Origin: Granulicella sp. | GTDB taxonomy: Bacteria; Acidobacteriota; Terriglobia; Terriglobales; Acidobacteriaceae | Reading direction: 5' to 3' | NCBI GenBank assembly: GCA_003133205.1 | Contig: PKWK01000289.1 | Location: 1-29,545, forward strand | Length of the DNA: 29,545 nucleotides | Shown: positions 7,000 to 14,791 of the stretch, piece after piece | Layout: each line of letters starts with the position of its first letter | Numbering within the stretch: the first letter of the stretch is position 1 | Made by a program: the position numbers and the translations under genes | The notes under the pieces: model-generated | What the model was told of the DNA's origin: nothing | The model's database searches: none | Seen by the model: only the letters and a program-made list of their open reading frames with translations

Positions 7000-7698
7000 A
7001 TGACGCAGGATGAAGCGAAGCGGCTGGTTGCGCGGCGGGCGGCTGAGTTCGTCAAGGGCGGAATGGTCCTCGGGCTGGGCACGGGGACGACCGCGACGGT
7101 CTTCATTCGCGAGTTGGCTGCGCGTAAGCTGAACATTCGCTGCGTCGCTTCGTCGGACGCGAGCCACGATCTGGCGCTGAGCCTGGGCATGCGCGTGGAG
7201 ACGCTGGTCGAACTGCCCGAACTGGACCTATATATAGATGGGGCCGATGAAGTTTGCGCGACCCCCGGCGGCCTCGACCTGGGCGGGTTGGACCTCATTA
7301 AGGGCGGCGGCGGCGCGCTGCTGCGGGAGAAGATCGTGGCCAGTGCGGCGAAGGAGTTCATCGTCGTGGCCGACTCGACCAAGCTGGTCGAGGTGCTGGG
7401 CAAGTTTCCGCTCCCGGTCGAAGTGATCAAGATGGCGCTGCCTCTGGTGGAACCAAGGCTGACCGCGCTGGGTTTGAATCCAAAGCTGCGGCAGAAGAAG
7501 GACGGCCGCGGGCCGTATCTGACGGATGAGGGGAACTACATCCTGGACTGCGCGTGCGGGCGGATCGAGGAGCCCGAGGTGACCGCGGCCGAGATTCGCG
7601 GGATTGTCGGCGTGGTCGAGCACGGATTGTTTCTCGGCATGGCGACCCTGGCGCTGATCGCGGGAGAGGACGGCGTGGCCGAATATCGCACGCAGTAG
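7000..7698 (+). CDS. rpiA: Ribose-5-phosphate isomerase A
   Basis: This 232-residue cytosolic enzyme interconverts ribose-5-phosphate and ribulose-5-phosphate. The RpiA motifs are in order: GLGTGTT (25-31, phosphate loop), DGADE (80-84, with the catalytic Asp), KGGGGALLREK (101-111), and a late DEGN motif. Between DGADEV and the KGGGG loop there are about eight more residues (CATPGGLDLGGLDL) than the usual DPxLNL, so that loop is longer than in most homologues. The ATG follows directly on a repeat. Its partners tkt and zwf are on either side. Confidence 0.95.
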   Translation: MTQDEAKRLVARRAAEFVKGGMVLGLGTGTTATVFIRELAARKLNIRCVASSDASHDLALSLGMRVETLVELPELDLYIDGADEVCATPGGLDLGGLDLIKGGGGALLREKIVASAAKEFIVVADSTKLVEVLGKFPLPVEVIKMALPLVEPRLTALGLNPKLRQKKDGRGPYLTDEGNYILDCACGRIEEPEVTAAEIRGIVGVVEHGLFLGMATLALIAGEDGVAEYRTQ

Positions 7699-7743
7699 CG
7701 TGCGGCGCTGCATCGTGCCGCGGCTGAGGCGCGTCAGATAGTC

Positions 7744-8631
7744 ATGACAAACTCGACACACACATCTGGTTCATCAACGGCAACATCGGGTGCAGGCAAG
7801 GTCTGGTTCATTACCGGGACTTCGACGGGCTTTGGGCGGCTGCTGGCGGAGGAAGTACTGAAGGCTGGCGGGCGGGTGATCGCCACGGCGCGGAACGCGG
7901 CGCAGATTGCGGACCTGGCGCGGCAGTATCCGAACACGGCACGGACGTTTGTGCTGGACGTAACGAATGCGGCGCAGATTGAGGCGGTTGCGAAGGAGGC
8001 GATTGCGGCGTTCGGGCGCGTGGATGTGCTGGTGAACAACGCCGGATATGGGATCGCGGGCGGGATTGAAGAGGCGGAAGAGGCGGAGTTTCTGCCTGTC
8101 TTCGAGACGAATGTGTTTGGGCTGATGCGGGTGACGCGCGCGTTTCTGCCGCAGTTCCGCAAGCAGCGCTCGGGGCACATTTTAAACCTGTCGTCGATGG
8201 CGGGACTGGTCGGTTCGGCGGGGTGGGGGTACTACAACGCGAGCAAGTTTGCCGTGGAGGGATTTTCGGAGGCGCTCGCCGGGGAGATGGCTCCGCTGGG
8301 CGTGCGAGTGACGATCGTAGAGCCGGGGCCGTTCCGTACAGATTTTCTTGGGCGGTCGGGAGTGGTCGCGGCGCGAAGCATTGCGGACTACCACGAGACC
8401 GTGGGCAAGACGCGCGAGTATTTTTACGAAAATGCCGGCAAGCAGCGCGGCGATCCGCTGAAGGCGGTGCAGGCGATGATGGATGTCGTGGAGTCGGCGA
8501 ATCCGCCGCTGCATTTGATCCTGGGCGCGCTGGCGTACAACCGGTTCAAGGGTAAGCTCGACCGGTGGCGCGAAGAGATGGCGGCGTATGAGAGCGTGAC
8601 GCTGGGCGCGGATTTTCCGGAGGGGCAGTAA
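7744..8631 (+). CDS. Short-chain dehydrogenase/reductase (SDR) family oxidoreductase
   Basis: This 295-residue protein has a Rossmann fold. The cofactor loop TGTSTGFG is at 24-31, NNAGYG marks the central strand, and the catalytic Ser-Tyr-Lys set is S151, Y164 and K168 (YNASK). The TGxxxGxG pattern and ATARN after the second strand suggest NADP(H). The first ~18 residues are Ser/Thr/Gly rich and look disordered; a later start is possible but no better start codon is obvious. It lies between rpiA and zwf. SDR substrates cannot be predicted from sequence, so a role in sugar metabolism is only suggested by position. Confidence 0.87.
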   Translation: MTNSTHTSGSSTATSGAGKVWFITGTSTGFGRLLAEEVLKAGGRVIATARNAAQIADLARQYPNTARTFVLDVTNAAQIEAVAKEAIAAFGRVDVLVNNAGYGIAGGIEEAEEAEFLPVFETNVFGLMRVTRAFLPQFRKQRSGHILNLSSMAGLVGSAGWGYYNASKFAVEGFSEALAGEMAPLGVRVTIVEPGPFRTDFLGRSGVVAARSIADYHETVGKTREYFYENAGKQRGDPLKAVQAMMDVVESANPPLHLILGALAYNRFKGKLDRWREEMAAYESVTLGADFPEGQ

Positions 8632-8796
8632 CGGGTTCTTCGGTGTTCGTTCTCCGTTGCCCGTTGAAGCACCTGCGTTACCAGCAACGGACGGTGTGGC
8701 TCCCGTATAGTTTCAATACGCCCGTCAAATTTCGGCCCCCAAACGCCGTCGACTCTCAACGTATCCCGGAAACAGGATTGAAGGAGCAATTTCTCT

Positions 8797-10356
8797 ATGG
8801 CGACAACGCAAGTCATGATCTCCCCCGAAGCGTTGAAGGCGAGTCAGCACTCCGAGCGCAGCCCCGACCCGTGCATTGTCGTCATCTTCGGCGCGTCTGG
8901 CGATCTGACCAAGCGCAAGCTGCTGCCTGCGCTCTACCACCTGGAGCAGGTGGGCAATCTGCCGGAGAAGTTTGCCGTGGTCGGCGTGGCGCGGCGACCG
9001 CTGGAGCAGACATTTGCGGCGGACATGAAGGAAGGCATCGAGAGCGGCGGCGGCGTGGATGCGGCAGAAGACAAGCTGCAGCCTTTCGTGGACCGGATCT
9101 CCTATCACGCGATGAACTTCGACGACCCGTCCGGGTACGGCTCGTTGAAGGATCTGCTGGCGCAACTGGATGAGAAGTTTGGCACACTGGGCAATCGGCT
9201 GTTCTACCTTGCGACTGCGCCGGAGTACTTTTCCGACATCATCAAGTTCCTGGGGGAGCATGGAATGGCGCAGCCGGACGAGATTCGCCCGGAGGACCGA
9301 AAAGGGTGGGTGCGAGTCATCATCGAGAAGCCGTTTGGCCACGATCTGGAATCGGCCAAGGCGCTGAACGATGAGGTGAACAAGGTCTTCAACGAGGACC
9401 AGATCTTCCGTATCGATCATTATCTGGGCAAGGAGACGGTGCAGAACATCCTCGTCTTCCGCTTCGCCAACGGCATCTTCGAGAATGTGTGGAACCGGAA
9501 CTACATCGACCACATCGAGATCACCGCGGCGGAGTCGATCGGCATCGAGGGGCGCGGGCCGTTCTACGAGAGCGCCGGCGCGCTGCGCGATGTGATGCAG
9601 AACCACGTGATGGAACTGCTGAGTTTTGTGGCGATGGAGCCGCCCGTGTCGTTCGAGGCCTCGGCCGTGAGGGCGGAGAAGATCAAGGTGTATCGTGCGA
9701 TCCAGCCGATCCATTTTGCCGACACCGTGCGCGGACAGTACGGGTCGGGGATCGTGGATGGCAAGCCGGTGGTGGGTTATCGCCAGGAAGACCGCGTGCA
9801 TCCGCGTTCGCAGACGGAGACCTACGCGGCGCTGCGGGTGGAGATCGAGAACTGGCGCTGGGCGGGCGTGCCCATCTACCTGCGCGTGGGCAAGCGCATG
9901 GCGAAGCGCGTGACCGAGATTACGATCCAGTTCAAGCAGCCGCCGCTGCTGCTGTTCAAGGACGACAAGGGCAATTGCATGGAGGGCATCAAGTCGAACC
10001 TTATCTCGATGCGCATCCAGCCGGACGAGGGGATCGCGCTGCGCTTCGAGGCGAAGGTGCCGGGGCCGTCGATGTGCATCAGCCCGGTGGACATGAACTT
10101 CAACTATTCGGAGGCGTTCGGTGTGTCTTCGGCGAACGGGTACGAGCGGTTGCTGCTGGACGCGATGCTCGGCGATGCAACGCTGTTCGCGCATCGCGAT
10201 GGAGTGGAAGCCACGTGGGCGCTGATGACGCCGATCCTGCAGTACTGGGCGAAGAATCCGATCAAGGACCTTCCCAACTACGCGGCAGGAACGTGGGGGC
10301 CGTCGACGGGCGATGCGTTGATGGAGTTGGACGGTCGCAGGTGGAGAAAGCTCTGA
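8797..10356 (+). CDS. zwf: Glucose-6-phosphate 1-dehydrogenase
   Basis: This 519-residue enzyme oxidises glucose-6-phosphate to 6-phosphogluconolactone with NADP+ and is the entry to the oxidative pentose phosphate pathway. It has GASGDLTKRK (33-41 region, cofactor loop), IIEKPFGHDL, the active-site RIDHYLGKE at 205-213 with the catalytic His, and ESAGALRDVMQNH. The length is typical. AAGGAGC lies 12 bases before the ATG. A TATAGT at 8706 could be a -10 element, but no matching -35 was found. The lactonase and glucokinase genes follow, giving a coherent glucose-to-6-phosphogluconate set. Confidence 0.97.
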   Translation: MATTQVMISPEALKASQHSERSPDPCIVVIFGASGDLTKRKLLPALYHLEQVGNLPEKFAVVGVARRPLEQTFAADMKEGIESGGGVDAAEDKLQPFVDRISYHAMNFDDPSGYGSLKDLLAQLDEKFGTLGNRLFYLATAPEYFSDIIKFLGEHGMAQPDEIRPEDRKGWVRVIIEKPFGHDLESAKALNDEVNKVFNEDQIFRIDHYLGKETVQNILVFRFANGIFENVWNRNYIDHIEITAAESIGIEGRGPFYESAGALRDVMQNHVMELLSFVAMEPPVSFEASAVRAEKIKVYRAIQPIHFADTVRGQYGSGIVDGKPVVGYRQEDRVHPRSQTETYAALRVEIENWRWAGVPIYLRVGKRMAKRVTEITIQFKQPPLLLFKDDKGNCMEGIKSNLISMRIQPDEGIALRFEAKVPGPSMCISPVDMNFNYSEAFGVSSANGYERLLLDAMLGDATLFAHRDGVEATWALMTPILQYWAKNPIKDLPNYAAGTWGPSTGDALMELDGRRWRKL

Positions 10357-10423
10357 GTGTAGTTACGAGGAGCTAGGTTCGAGGTACTAGCTTCGAGGTT
10401 CGAGGAAAGGCGGGTTTTGATAG

Positions 10424-10477
10424 GGACGGGCTTTAGCCCGTCCATTGACGCCACCAATCAATTGGGGCTTTAGCCCC
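10424..10477 (+). repeat. Two REP-like hairpins between zwf and pgl
   Basis: The first is GGACGGGCTTTAGCCCGTCC (10424-10443), an eight-base-pair perfect stem with a TTTA loop. The second is GGGGCTTTAGCCCC (10464-10477), a five-base-pair stem with the same loop. Both share the core GGGCTTTAGCCC, which recurs in variant form at 14664-14717. Neither has a T-run. Upstream at 10375-10410 is a short iteration of GGTTCGAGG-like words. Confidence 0.8.
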
Positions 10478-10538
10478 TGGGGGAATCTGGGACTAGGCAA
10501 ACACAACTGCCCGTTTCCTGAAGATGAGGAGTCATAGA

Positions 10539-11333
10539 ATGCCGCGACCAGTTTCGGTTACGTATCGGGTTTGGCCGACTGCTGCCGAGGTGGCCGCGGG
10601 CGCGGCCGAGCTGTTTGCGTCGGCCGCCGCTGCGGCGGCGGAGGCGCACGGCGTAGCGCGGATTGCGATCTCCGGTGGCAGCACTCCGAAGGTCATGTTT
10701 ACGCTGCTCGCGGATCGCAGCCAGCCTTATTTCGCGCGGGTTCCGTGGGACAAGCTGCATCTGTTCTGGGTGGATGAGCGCTGCGTGCCGCCGACCGATG
10801 CGGAATCGAACTATCGCATGACGAATGAAGCGTTGTTGTCGAAGGTGCCGCTGCCCGCCGCGCAGATTCATCGCATGAAGGGCGAGCTGGATCCGGCGGT
10901 TGCGGCGTCGCAGTACGAGGCGGTGATTCGCGAGGAGTTCGGGCTGGACCGTTCGGGCGATCCGGTGTTCGACCTGGTGCTCCTCGGCATGGGCGACGAC
11001 GGCCACACCGCGTCGCTGTTTCCGCACACCGCGGCGCTGTACGAGATGGTGCGGCTTGTCGTTGCGAATCATGTGCTGCAGAAGGAGACATGGCGCGTGA
11101 CGCTGACGTGGCCGGTGATCAATCGCGGTCGCGAGGTCGCGTTCCTGATCGAGGGCGCGGCGAAGACGGATGTGCTGCACGATGTGCTGCTGGGGGCGTA
11201 CGATCCTGAGGCGAAGCCATCGCAGTTGATCCGGCCAGCGAGCGGAAAGCTGACGATGTTGCTGGACAGTGCCGCGGCGGCGAAGCTGCCCGCGACGGGC
11301 ACGGATGGTGTGGGTACGCTGGAGCTTTCCTAA
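10539..11333 (+). CDS. pgl: 6-phosphogluconolactonase
   Basis: This 264-residue DevB-type lactonase hydrolyses 6-phosphogluconolactone made by Zwf. Motifs are ISGGSTPK (44-51, phosphate binding), FWVDERCVPPTDAESNYRM, and LGMGDDGHTASLFPHT (from ~148). I prefer ATG 10539 to ATG 10524 because AGGAG lies six bases before 10539. Its TAA is followed immediately by the ATG of glk with no intergenic base, so the two are co-transcribed. Confidence 0.94.
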   Translation: MPRPVSVTYRVWPTAAEVAAGAAELFASAAAAAAEAHGVARIAISGGSTPKVMFTLLADRSQPYFARVPWDKLHLFWVDERCVPPTDAESNYRMTNEALLSKVPLPAAQIHRMKGELDPAVAASQYEAVIREEFGLDRSGDPVFDLVLLGMGDDGHTASLFPHTAALYEMVRLVVANHVLQKETWRVTLTWPVINRGREVAFLIEGAAKTDVLHDVLLGAYDPEAKPSQLIRPASGKLTMLLDSAAAAKLPATGTDGVGTLELS

Positions 11334-12362
11334 ATGATTCTTGCGGGCGATGTCGGCGGCACGAAGGTTCATCTTGCGCTTTACAACTTCGAAGGCGGCA
11401 GGCTTAAGCCGGTTCGCGATGAGAAGTTTCCGGCGCAGGAGTTTCCGACGCTGGATGCGGCGGTGGAGAAGTTTCTCGCCGCGGGCGAGCGCGAGCAGAT
11501 TGTCGCCGCGTGCTTTGGCTGTCCCGGGCCGGTGCGCGACGGGCGACTGAAGCTGACCAACCTGCCGTGGACGCTCGACCAGCGCGACCTGGCGAAGTCG
11601 CTCTCGATCGAGCACATCTTTCTGATCAACGATCTTGAGGCGAACGGGTACGGCATTCCCGAACTCGCACCCGAGAGCATCGTCACGCTGCACGAAGGCG
11701 ATGCGTCGGCGGTTGGACACCGCGGGTTGATTGCCGCGGGCACCGGGCTGGGCGAGGCACTGCTGATCTGGGACGGCAAGACGCATCGGCCGATTCCATC
11801 TGAAGGCGGACATTGTGATTTCGCCGCACGGACCGACCGCGAGATCGCGCTGCTCGAATATCTGCGACGCACGCTGAACGGGCGCGTCAGTTGGGAGCGC
11901 GTGGTCTCCGGCCTCGGCATCAAGAATGTCTACGCGTATCTGCGCGATGTGGAGAAGCTCGAAGAGCCGCAGTGGCTGCGCGACCGCATGAAGACGGAAG
12001 ATCCGAACGCCGTGATTGGCCAATGTGCCGAGGATGGGTCGAGCGCGCTGTGCTTCGAGACGATGCAGACCTTCGCCGCGGCGTATGGCGCGGAGGCGGG
12101 AAACATCGCGCTGAAGGTGCTGGCGACGGGCGGAATGTATCTCGGCGGCGGCATTGCGCCGAAGTCGTTGAAGACGCTTGCGAGTGGCGGCTTCGTGCAG
12201 GCATATCTCGACAAGGGACGCCTGTCGCCGGTGCTCGAGTCGATTCCGGTGCGCGTGATCCTCGACGACACGTGCGCATTGCTGGGTGCCGCGGCGTATG
12301 CAGAGGCGCGCGCGGCGGAGATTTCAGGGCACTCGGAGCGGGCTGCGTCCGCACATGGCTGA
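11334..12362 (+). CDS. glk: Glucokinase
   Basis: This 342-residue enzyme of the E. coli Glk type phosphorylates glucose with ATP, giving the substrate of Zwf. The N-terminal DVGGTK (6-11) is the ATP phosphate loop. CFGCPGPV near residue 63, LINDLEANGYGI (catalytic Asp context), AAGTGLGEALL and EGGHCDFAARTD (glucose binding) follow in family order. The start abuts the pgl stop and the end overlaps the methyltransferase by eight bases. Confidence 0.93.
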   Translation: MILAGDVGGTKVHLALYNFEGGRLKPVRDEKFPAQEFPTLDAAVEKFLAAGEREQIVAACFGCPGPVRDGRLKLTNLPWTLDQRDLAKSLSIEHIFLINDLEANGYGIPELAPESIVTLHEGDASAVGHRGLIAAGTGLGEALLIWDGKTHRPIPSEGGHCDFAARTDREIALLEYLRRTLNGRVSWERVVSGLGIKNVYAYLRDVEKLEEPQWLRDRMKTEDPNAVIGQCAEDGSSALCFETMQTFAAAYGAEAGNIALKVLATGGMYLGGGIAPKSLKTLASGGFVQAYLDKGRLSPVLESIPVRVILDDTCALLGAAAYAEARAAEISGHSERAASAHG

Positions 12363-13080
12363 GCGCATCGACTTCTCTGAGCGAGCGCTGCTCGAGGAGC
12401 AGATGGACGGGCCGTGCAGCTACGAGGAACTGCGGCAATGTCTGCGCGACCTCGCCTGGGTCAACCGGCTGACCAGGGCGCACCGGCCGATCATGCAATG
12501 GCTGGAGGAAGTGGCACAGACGCAGCGTGTGCGCGATCGGCCGCTGCGGATCGTGGACTTCGGATGCGGGTATGGCGATATGCTGCGGCGGATCGAGCGC
12601 TGGGCCGGGCGGCGCGGCGTTGCGGTGGAGTTGATCGGCGTCGATGTGAATGCGAACGCGATTCGCGCAGCACGCGAGGCAACGCCCGCCTCGAGCCGGA
12701 TCGTCTGGATCAACGGGGACGTGTACGCGGGCGCGGCTGGTGGTGACCTGGATGTGGTGACCGTGTCCGGCGTGCTGCATCACCTTGCGGAGCCGGAGAT
12801 CATCCGTTTTTTGCAATGGGCGGAGCAGACGGCTCGCGTGGGATGGTGCATCGTCGACCTGCACCGCAAGCCGGTACCCTACAAAGTGTTCAACGTCATC
12901 ATGCGGGGCGGATGGTGGCATCCATACATCCGCCCCGACGGGCTGACGTCGATCCGGCGCAGCTTCCTCGCGGAGGACTGGGAGCGGATGTGTTCGGCCG
13001 CGGGTGTGGACGCGAGCGCAGTGGAGATTCGTGAGCACAAGCCGGCTCGGCTGTGCGTGCGGCGGTTGAAGGCGGCATGA
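12355..13080 (+). CDS. SAM-dependent class I methyltransferase
   Basis: This 241-residue protein has a Rossmann-type methyltransferase domain: motif I IVDFGCGYGDML (GCGYG at 70-74), an acidic residue ending strand 2 (GVDVNANAI, D97), and a post-motif VLHHLAEPEI (140-149). The N-terminal ~50 residues (LLEEQMDGP, LRDLAWVNRLTRAHRP) are typical of a methyltransferase group often found beside polyketide or lipid genes, but no such genes are here. I placed the start at ATG 12355, overlapping glk by eight bases. The longer upstream frame is an arginine-rich shadow. The substrate is unknown. Confidence 0.84.
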   Translation: MAERIDFSERALLEEQMDGPCSYEELRQCLRDLAWVNRLTRAHRPIMQWLEEVAQTQRVRDRPLRIVDFGCGYGDMLRRIERWAGRRGVAVELIGVDVNANAIRAAREATPASSRIVWINGDVYAGAAGGDLDVVTVSGVLHHLAEPEIIRFLQWAEQTARVGWCIVDLHRKPVPYKVFNVIMRGGWWHPYIRPDGLTSIRRSFLAEDWERMCSAAGVDASAVEIREHKPARLCVRRLKAA

Positions 13081-13130
13081 GCGCATAGCCAGAGAGGCTT
13101 GGCAATCAGTCGAGGTCGAAGGCGAATGCT

Positions 13131-13595
13131 TCAGGGTGCGTGGGCGATGCGGGAGAGTTCGCCATGGTCGAGCCAGATGAGCAGGCACGTTTCGCAGGAG
13201 TCGATGACGACGCGACCTGGGCCGGCGTAGAAGTGGGCTTCCATGCGGCTGCGGCATTTGGGGCAGGCGATCACGCGGCGGAGTTCGGCGGGGTTCACGG
13301 GGGGCTCAGCGACGACGAGGTCCGGATACTCCTCCCTCATTTGGTCGATGAGCACCTGAAATGCGCCCATGGGGACCAGCATGCCGCGGCATTTGGTGCA
13401 GGAGAGGATGGAGAGCCTGGCGAGCGTGGCCTGCATGAGCGGAATGTCGCAGACGGGACAGTTCTGGCCGGAGGCTTCCCCGAGGACGCGCACGCCTTCG
13501 TCGTTCTTATCGGGGACGAAGACGCTCTTGCAGTAGTTGCACTCGAAGGTCTCGCCGTCGGGGTGCATCGGGGCGCCGCAGGAGGGGCAGTTCAT
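13131..13595 (-). CDS. Multi-zinc-ribbon protein, TFIIB-type C-terminal ribbon
   Basis: This 154-residue cytosolic protein has six Cys-x2-Cys pairs: C3/C6, C19/C22, C46/C49, C66/C69, C111/C114 and C134/C137. That is enough for three zinc ribbons. The last one, SCETCLLIWLDHGEL, matches the zf-TFIIB pattern that ends in WLDxGEL. The start at 13595 (MNCPSCGAPM) is chosen because it begins the first ribbon; an upstream extension of the frame is arginine-rich and unlikely. Its ATG overlaps the stop of a 38-codon ORF as ATGA, so it depends on the upstream cistron for translation or once did. Zinc-ribbon partners of SPFH proteins occur in this context. A molecular function is not established. Confidence 0.8.
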   Translation of the reverse strand: MNCPSCGAPMHPDGETFECNYCKSVFVPDKNDEGVRVLGEASGQNCPVCDIPLMQATLARLSILSCTKCRGMLVPMGAFQVLIDQMREEYPDLVVAEPPVNPAELRRVIACPKCRSRMEAHFYAGPGRVVIDSCETCLLIWLDHGELSRIAHAP

Positions 13596-13708
13596 TGTGG
13601 TTTCCCGCAGTCCGGCATGGAGTAGCGGTAGGCGAGGATGCCGGGCTCGGGCTCGTTCCACTGGATGACGTCGATGAACTGCTTGCCGAGGAACTGGGAG
13701 AGCGTCAT
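13592..13708 (-). pseudogene. N-terminal stump of an SPFH-domain (YdjI/virion-core-like) gene, 38 codons
   Basis: A short ORF with a strong ribosome binding site (AGGAGA, about six bases before ATG) reads MTLSQFLGKQFIDVIQWNEP, then EPGILAYRYSMPD, and then stops soon after. QFIDVIQW and the following xLAYRYPM-like segment are the conserved beginning of bacterial SPFH proteins of the YdjI type, which normally continue for 250-350 residues. Here only about 32 codons match before CGKPQ and TGA. The stop overlaps the zinc-ribbon start as ATGA. The simplest reading is an internal deletion that removed most of the gene but kept coupling. It could also be expressed as a leader peptide. The family match is from memory of the motif. 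Confidence 0.6.
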
Positions 13709-13847
13709 GGGGTTTCTCCTGCGTGGAATCGTAGCATGGGAGGTTTGCGGTTCGCGGTTCGAGGCGCCGGCATTATTATTTTTCTCCCCGGGGGTATCTT
13801 GTACGCAAGTTGTTTGGAATGTGGATGATGGCGGGCGGGCGTGGCTG

Positions 13848-13887
13848 TAAAATACTCATTCCATTTTGGTTACGTCTAAAATACTCA
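13848..13887 (+). repeat. 11-bp direct repeat TAAAATACTCA
   Basis: TAAAATACTCA occurs at 13848-13858 and again at 13877-13887, a 29-base period, in a locally AT-rich patch. The second copy is followed by AAACATAGGGGGTTAGG. Confidence 0.6.
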
Positions 13888-14386
13888 AAACATAGGGGGT
13901 TAGGGCGTGATCTTACGGGCATGGGGCAACTTCCGCCGGATTCGGCGACCGGGCGAAGGTCGATTGGAGACGGATTTCGGCGCATTTGCGCGACTCCTTT
14001 GGACAGTTTCGTCGAGGTGAGAGAGGGAAAGGCCGCTGGCCGGGAGCTTGTCCCCGCCTAGCCGCGCTTTCATTTAATCACTACATCTATTATACGCTTT
14101 TGGGGTGGCTAACCTACCAAGCCTATCTCGTTTGGATGCAGTGAGTTGAGTGATTTATGGCTTGACAAGCTCTGGCGGTGGAAAACAGGGCAGCTTAGTT
14201 GGCTACATCATGAAGATTGCAGCGGCGCTATGTCAACTTTATGGCGTGGGTATGGAAGACTTTGTCGAGCCAGAACTTCCAACCACGATTATGGTTGCCA
14301 GCACTGCAAGGAAGAGCCACTGCAAAAACTGCGCGTTCATCTTGCAACCGGTATTACAGGTATGGCCATAGTGAGGGGAGAAGGTT

Positions 14387-14500
14387 CCAAAGCAGATTCC
14401 TCCGCTGCGGAATGACAAACAAAGGACGGGCGAAGGCAGGGCGGGATGCGGTCTCTCCACTGCGGCGGCGAAAGCGCCGTCTTCGGTCGAGATGACGAGG
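14387..14500 (+). repeat. Dispersed repeat pair, copy 2
   Basis: CCAAAGCAGATTCCTCCGCT then GCGGAATGACAAACAAAGG (14387-14425) matches copy 1 at 6720 and copy 3 at 17755. It is followed by a diverged second-type element containing TCTCCACTGCGGCGGCG, CGCCGTCTTCGGTCGAGATG and ACGAGGG. This copy lies in non-coding DNA, which shows the normal habitat of the element. Confidence 0.7.
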
Positions 14501-14571
14501 GTTATGTGGGGGAGAAGGAATGCGTTCGAGCGGGGCTCGATAACCCACCCTTTCCGGTGAGGCTGGAAAGG

Positions 14572-14640
14572 ATGGGGCACCCGGAGTTGTGGCGCTCCAC
14601 CCACTCATCGCGATGAGACTGCGATGAATGGGGCACCCGG
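14572..14640 (+). repeat. ATGGGGCACCCGG repeats flanking a palindrome
   Basis: ATGGGGCACCCGG occurs at 14572-14584 and 14628-14640. Between them is the perfect 14-base palindrome CTCATCGCGATGAG (14604-14617). The right copy is preceded by GATGA, and the same GATGAATGxGGCACCCGG string recurs at 16870-16887. Confidence 0.7.
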
Positions 14641-14663
14641 CGACCACGGAAGGCATATCCCAG

Positions 14664-14791
14664 GGGCTGAAGCCCGTATCTTTTCCACTCGAAGTGTGCC
14701 CAGGCTAAAGCCTGGGCCTATCTCAGGAACAAAGGCGGTCCTACGTACCTAGGCCTTCGGCCTAGGCTGGTATGGGTCGGGCCTTTGGCCC
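14664..14791 (+). repeat. Cluster of four REP-like hairpins
   Basis: Four inverted repeats lie within 128 bases: GGGCTGAAGCCC (14664-14675), GCCCAGGCTAAAGCCTGGGC (14698-14717, eight-base-pair stem), CCTAGGCCTTCGGCCTAGG (14748-14766, eight-base-pair stem) and GGGCCTTTGGCCC (14779-14791). The cores resemble those between zwf and pgl. The last lies about 40 bases past the 3' end of the convergent VWFA-type gene, so the cluster may help end transcription from either side. Confidence 0.78.

Noticed and set aside
8725..10194. 489-codon minus-strand ORF opposite zwf
   Set aside because: Antisense shadow with no motifs; zwf is certain.
10470..12023. 517-codon minus-strand ORF opposite pgl and glk
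   Set aside because: It spans two well-identified plus-strand genes and has shadow-like composition.
13140..13828. Plus-strand ORFs opposite the zinc-ribbon gene
   Set aside because: Shadow of the minus-strand gene with its ordered CxxC pairs.
14146..14495. Three overlapping plus-strand ORFs of 73-92 codons
   Set aside because: No protein-like pattern, they overlap in different frames and run into the dispersed repeat.
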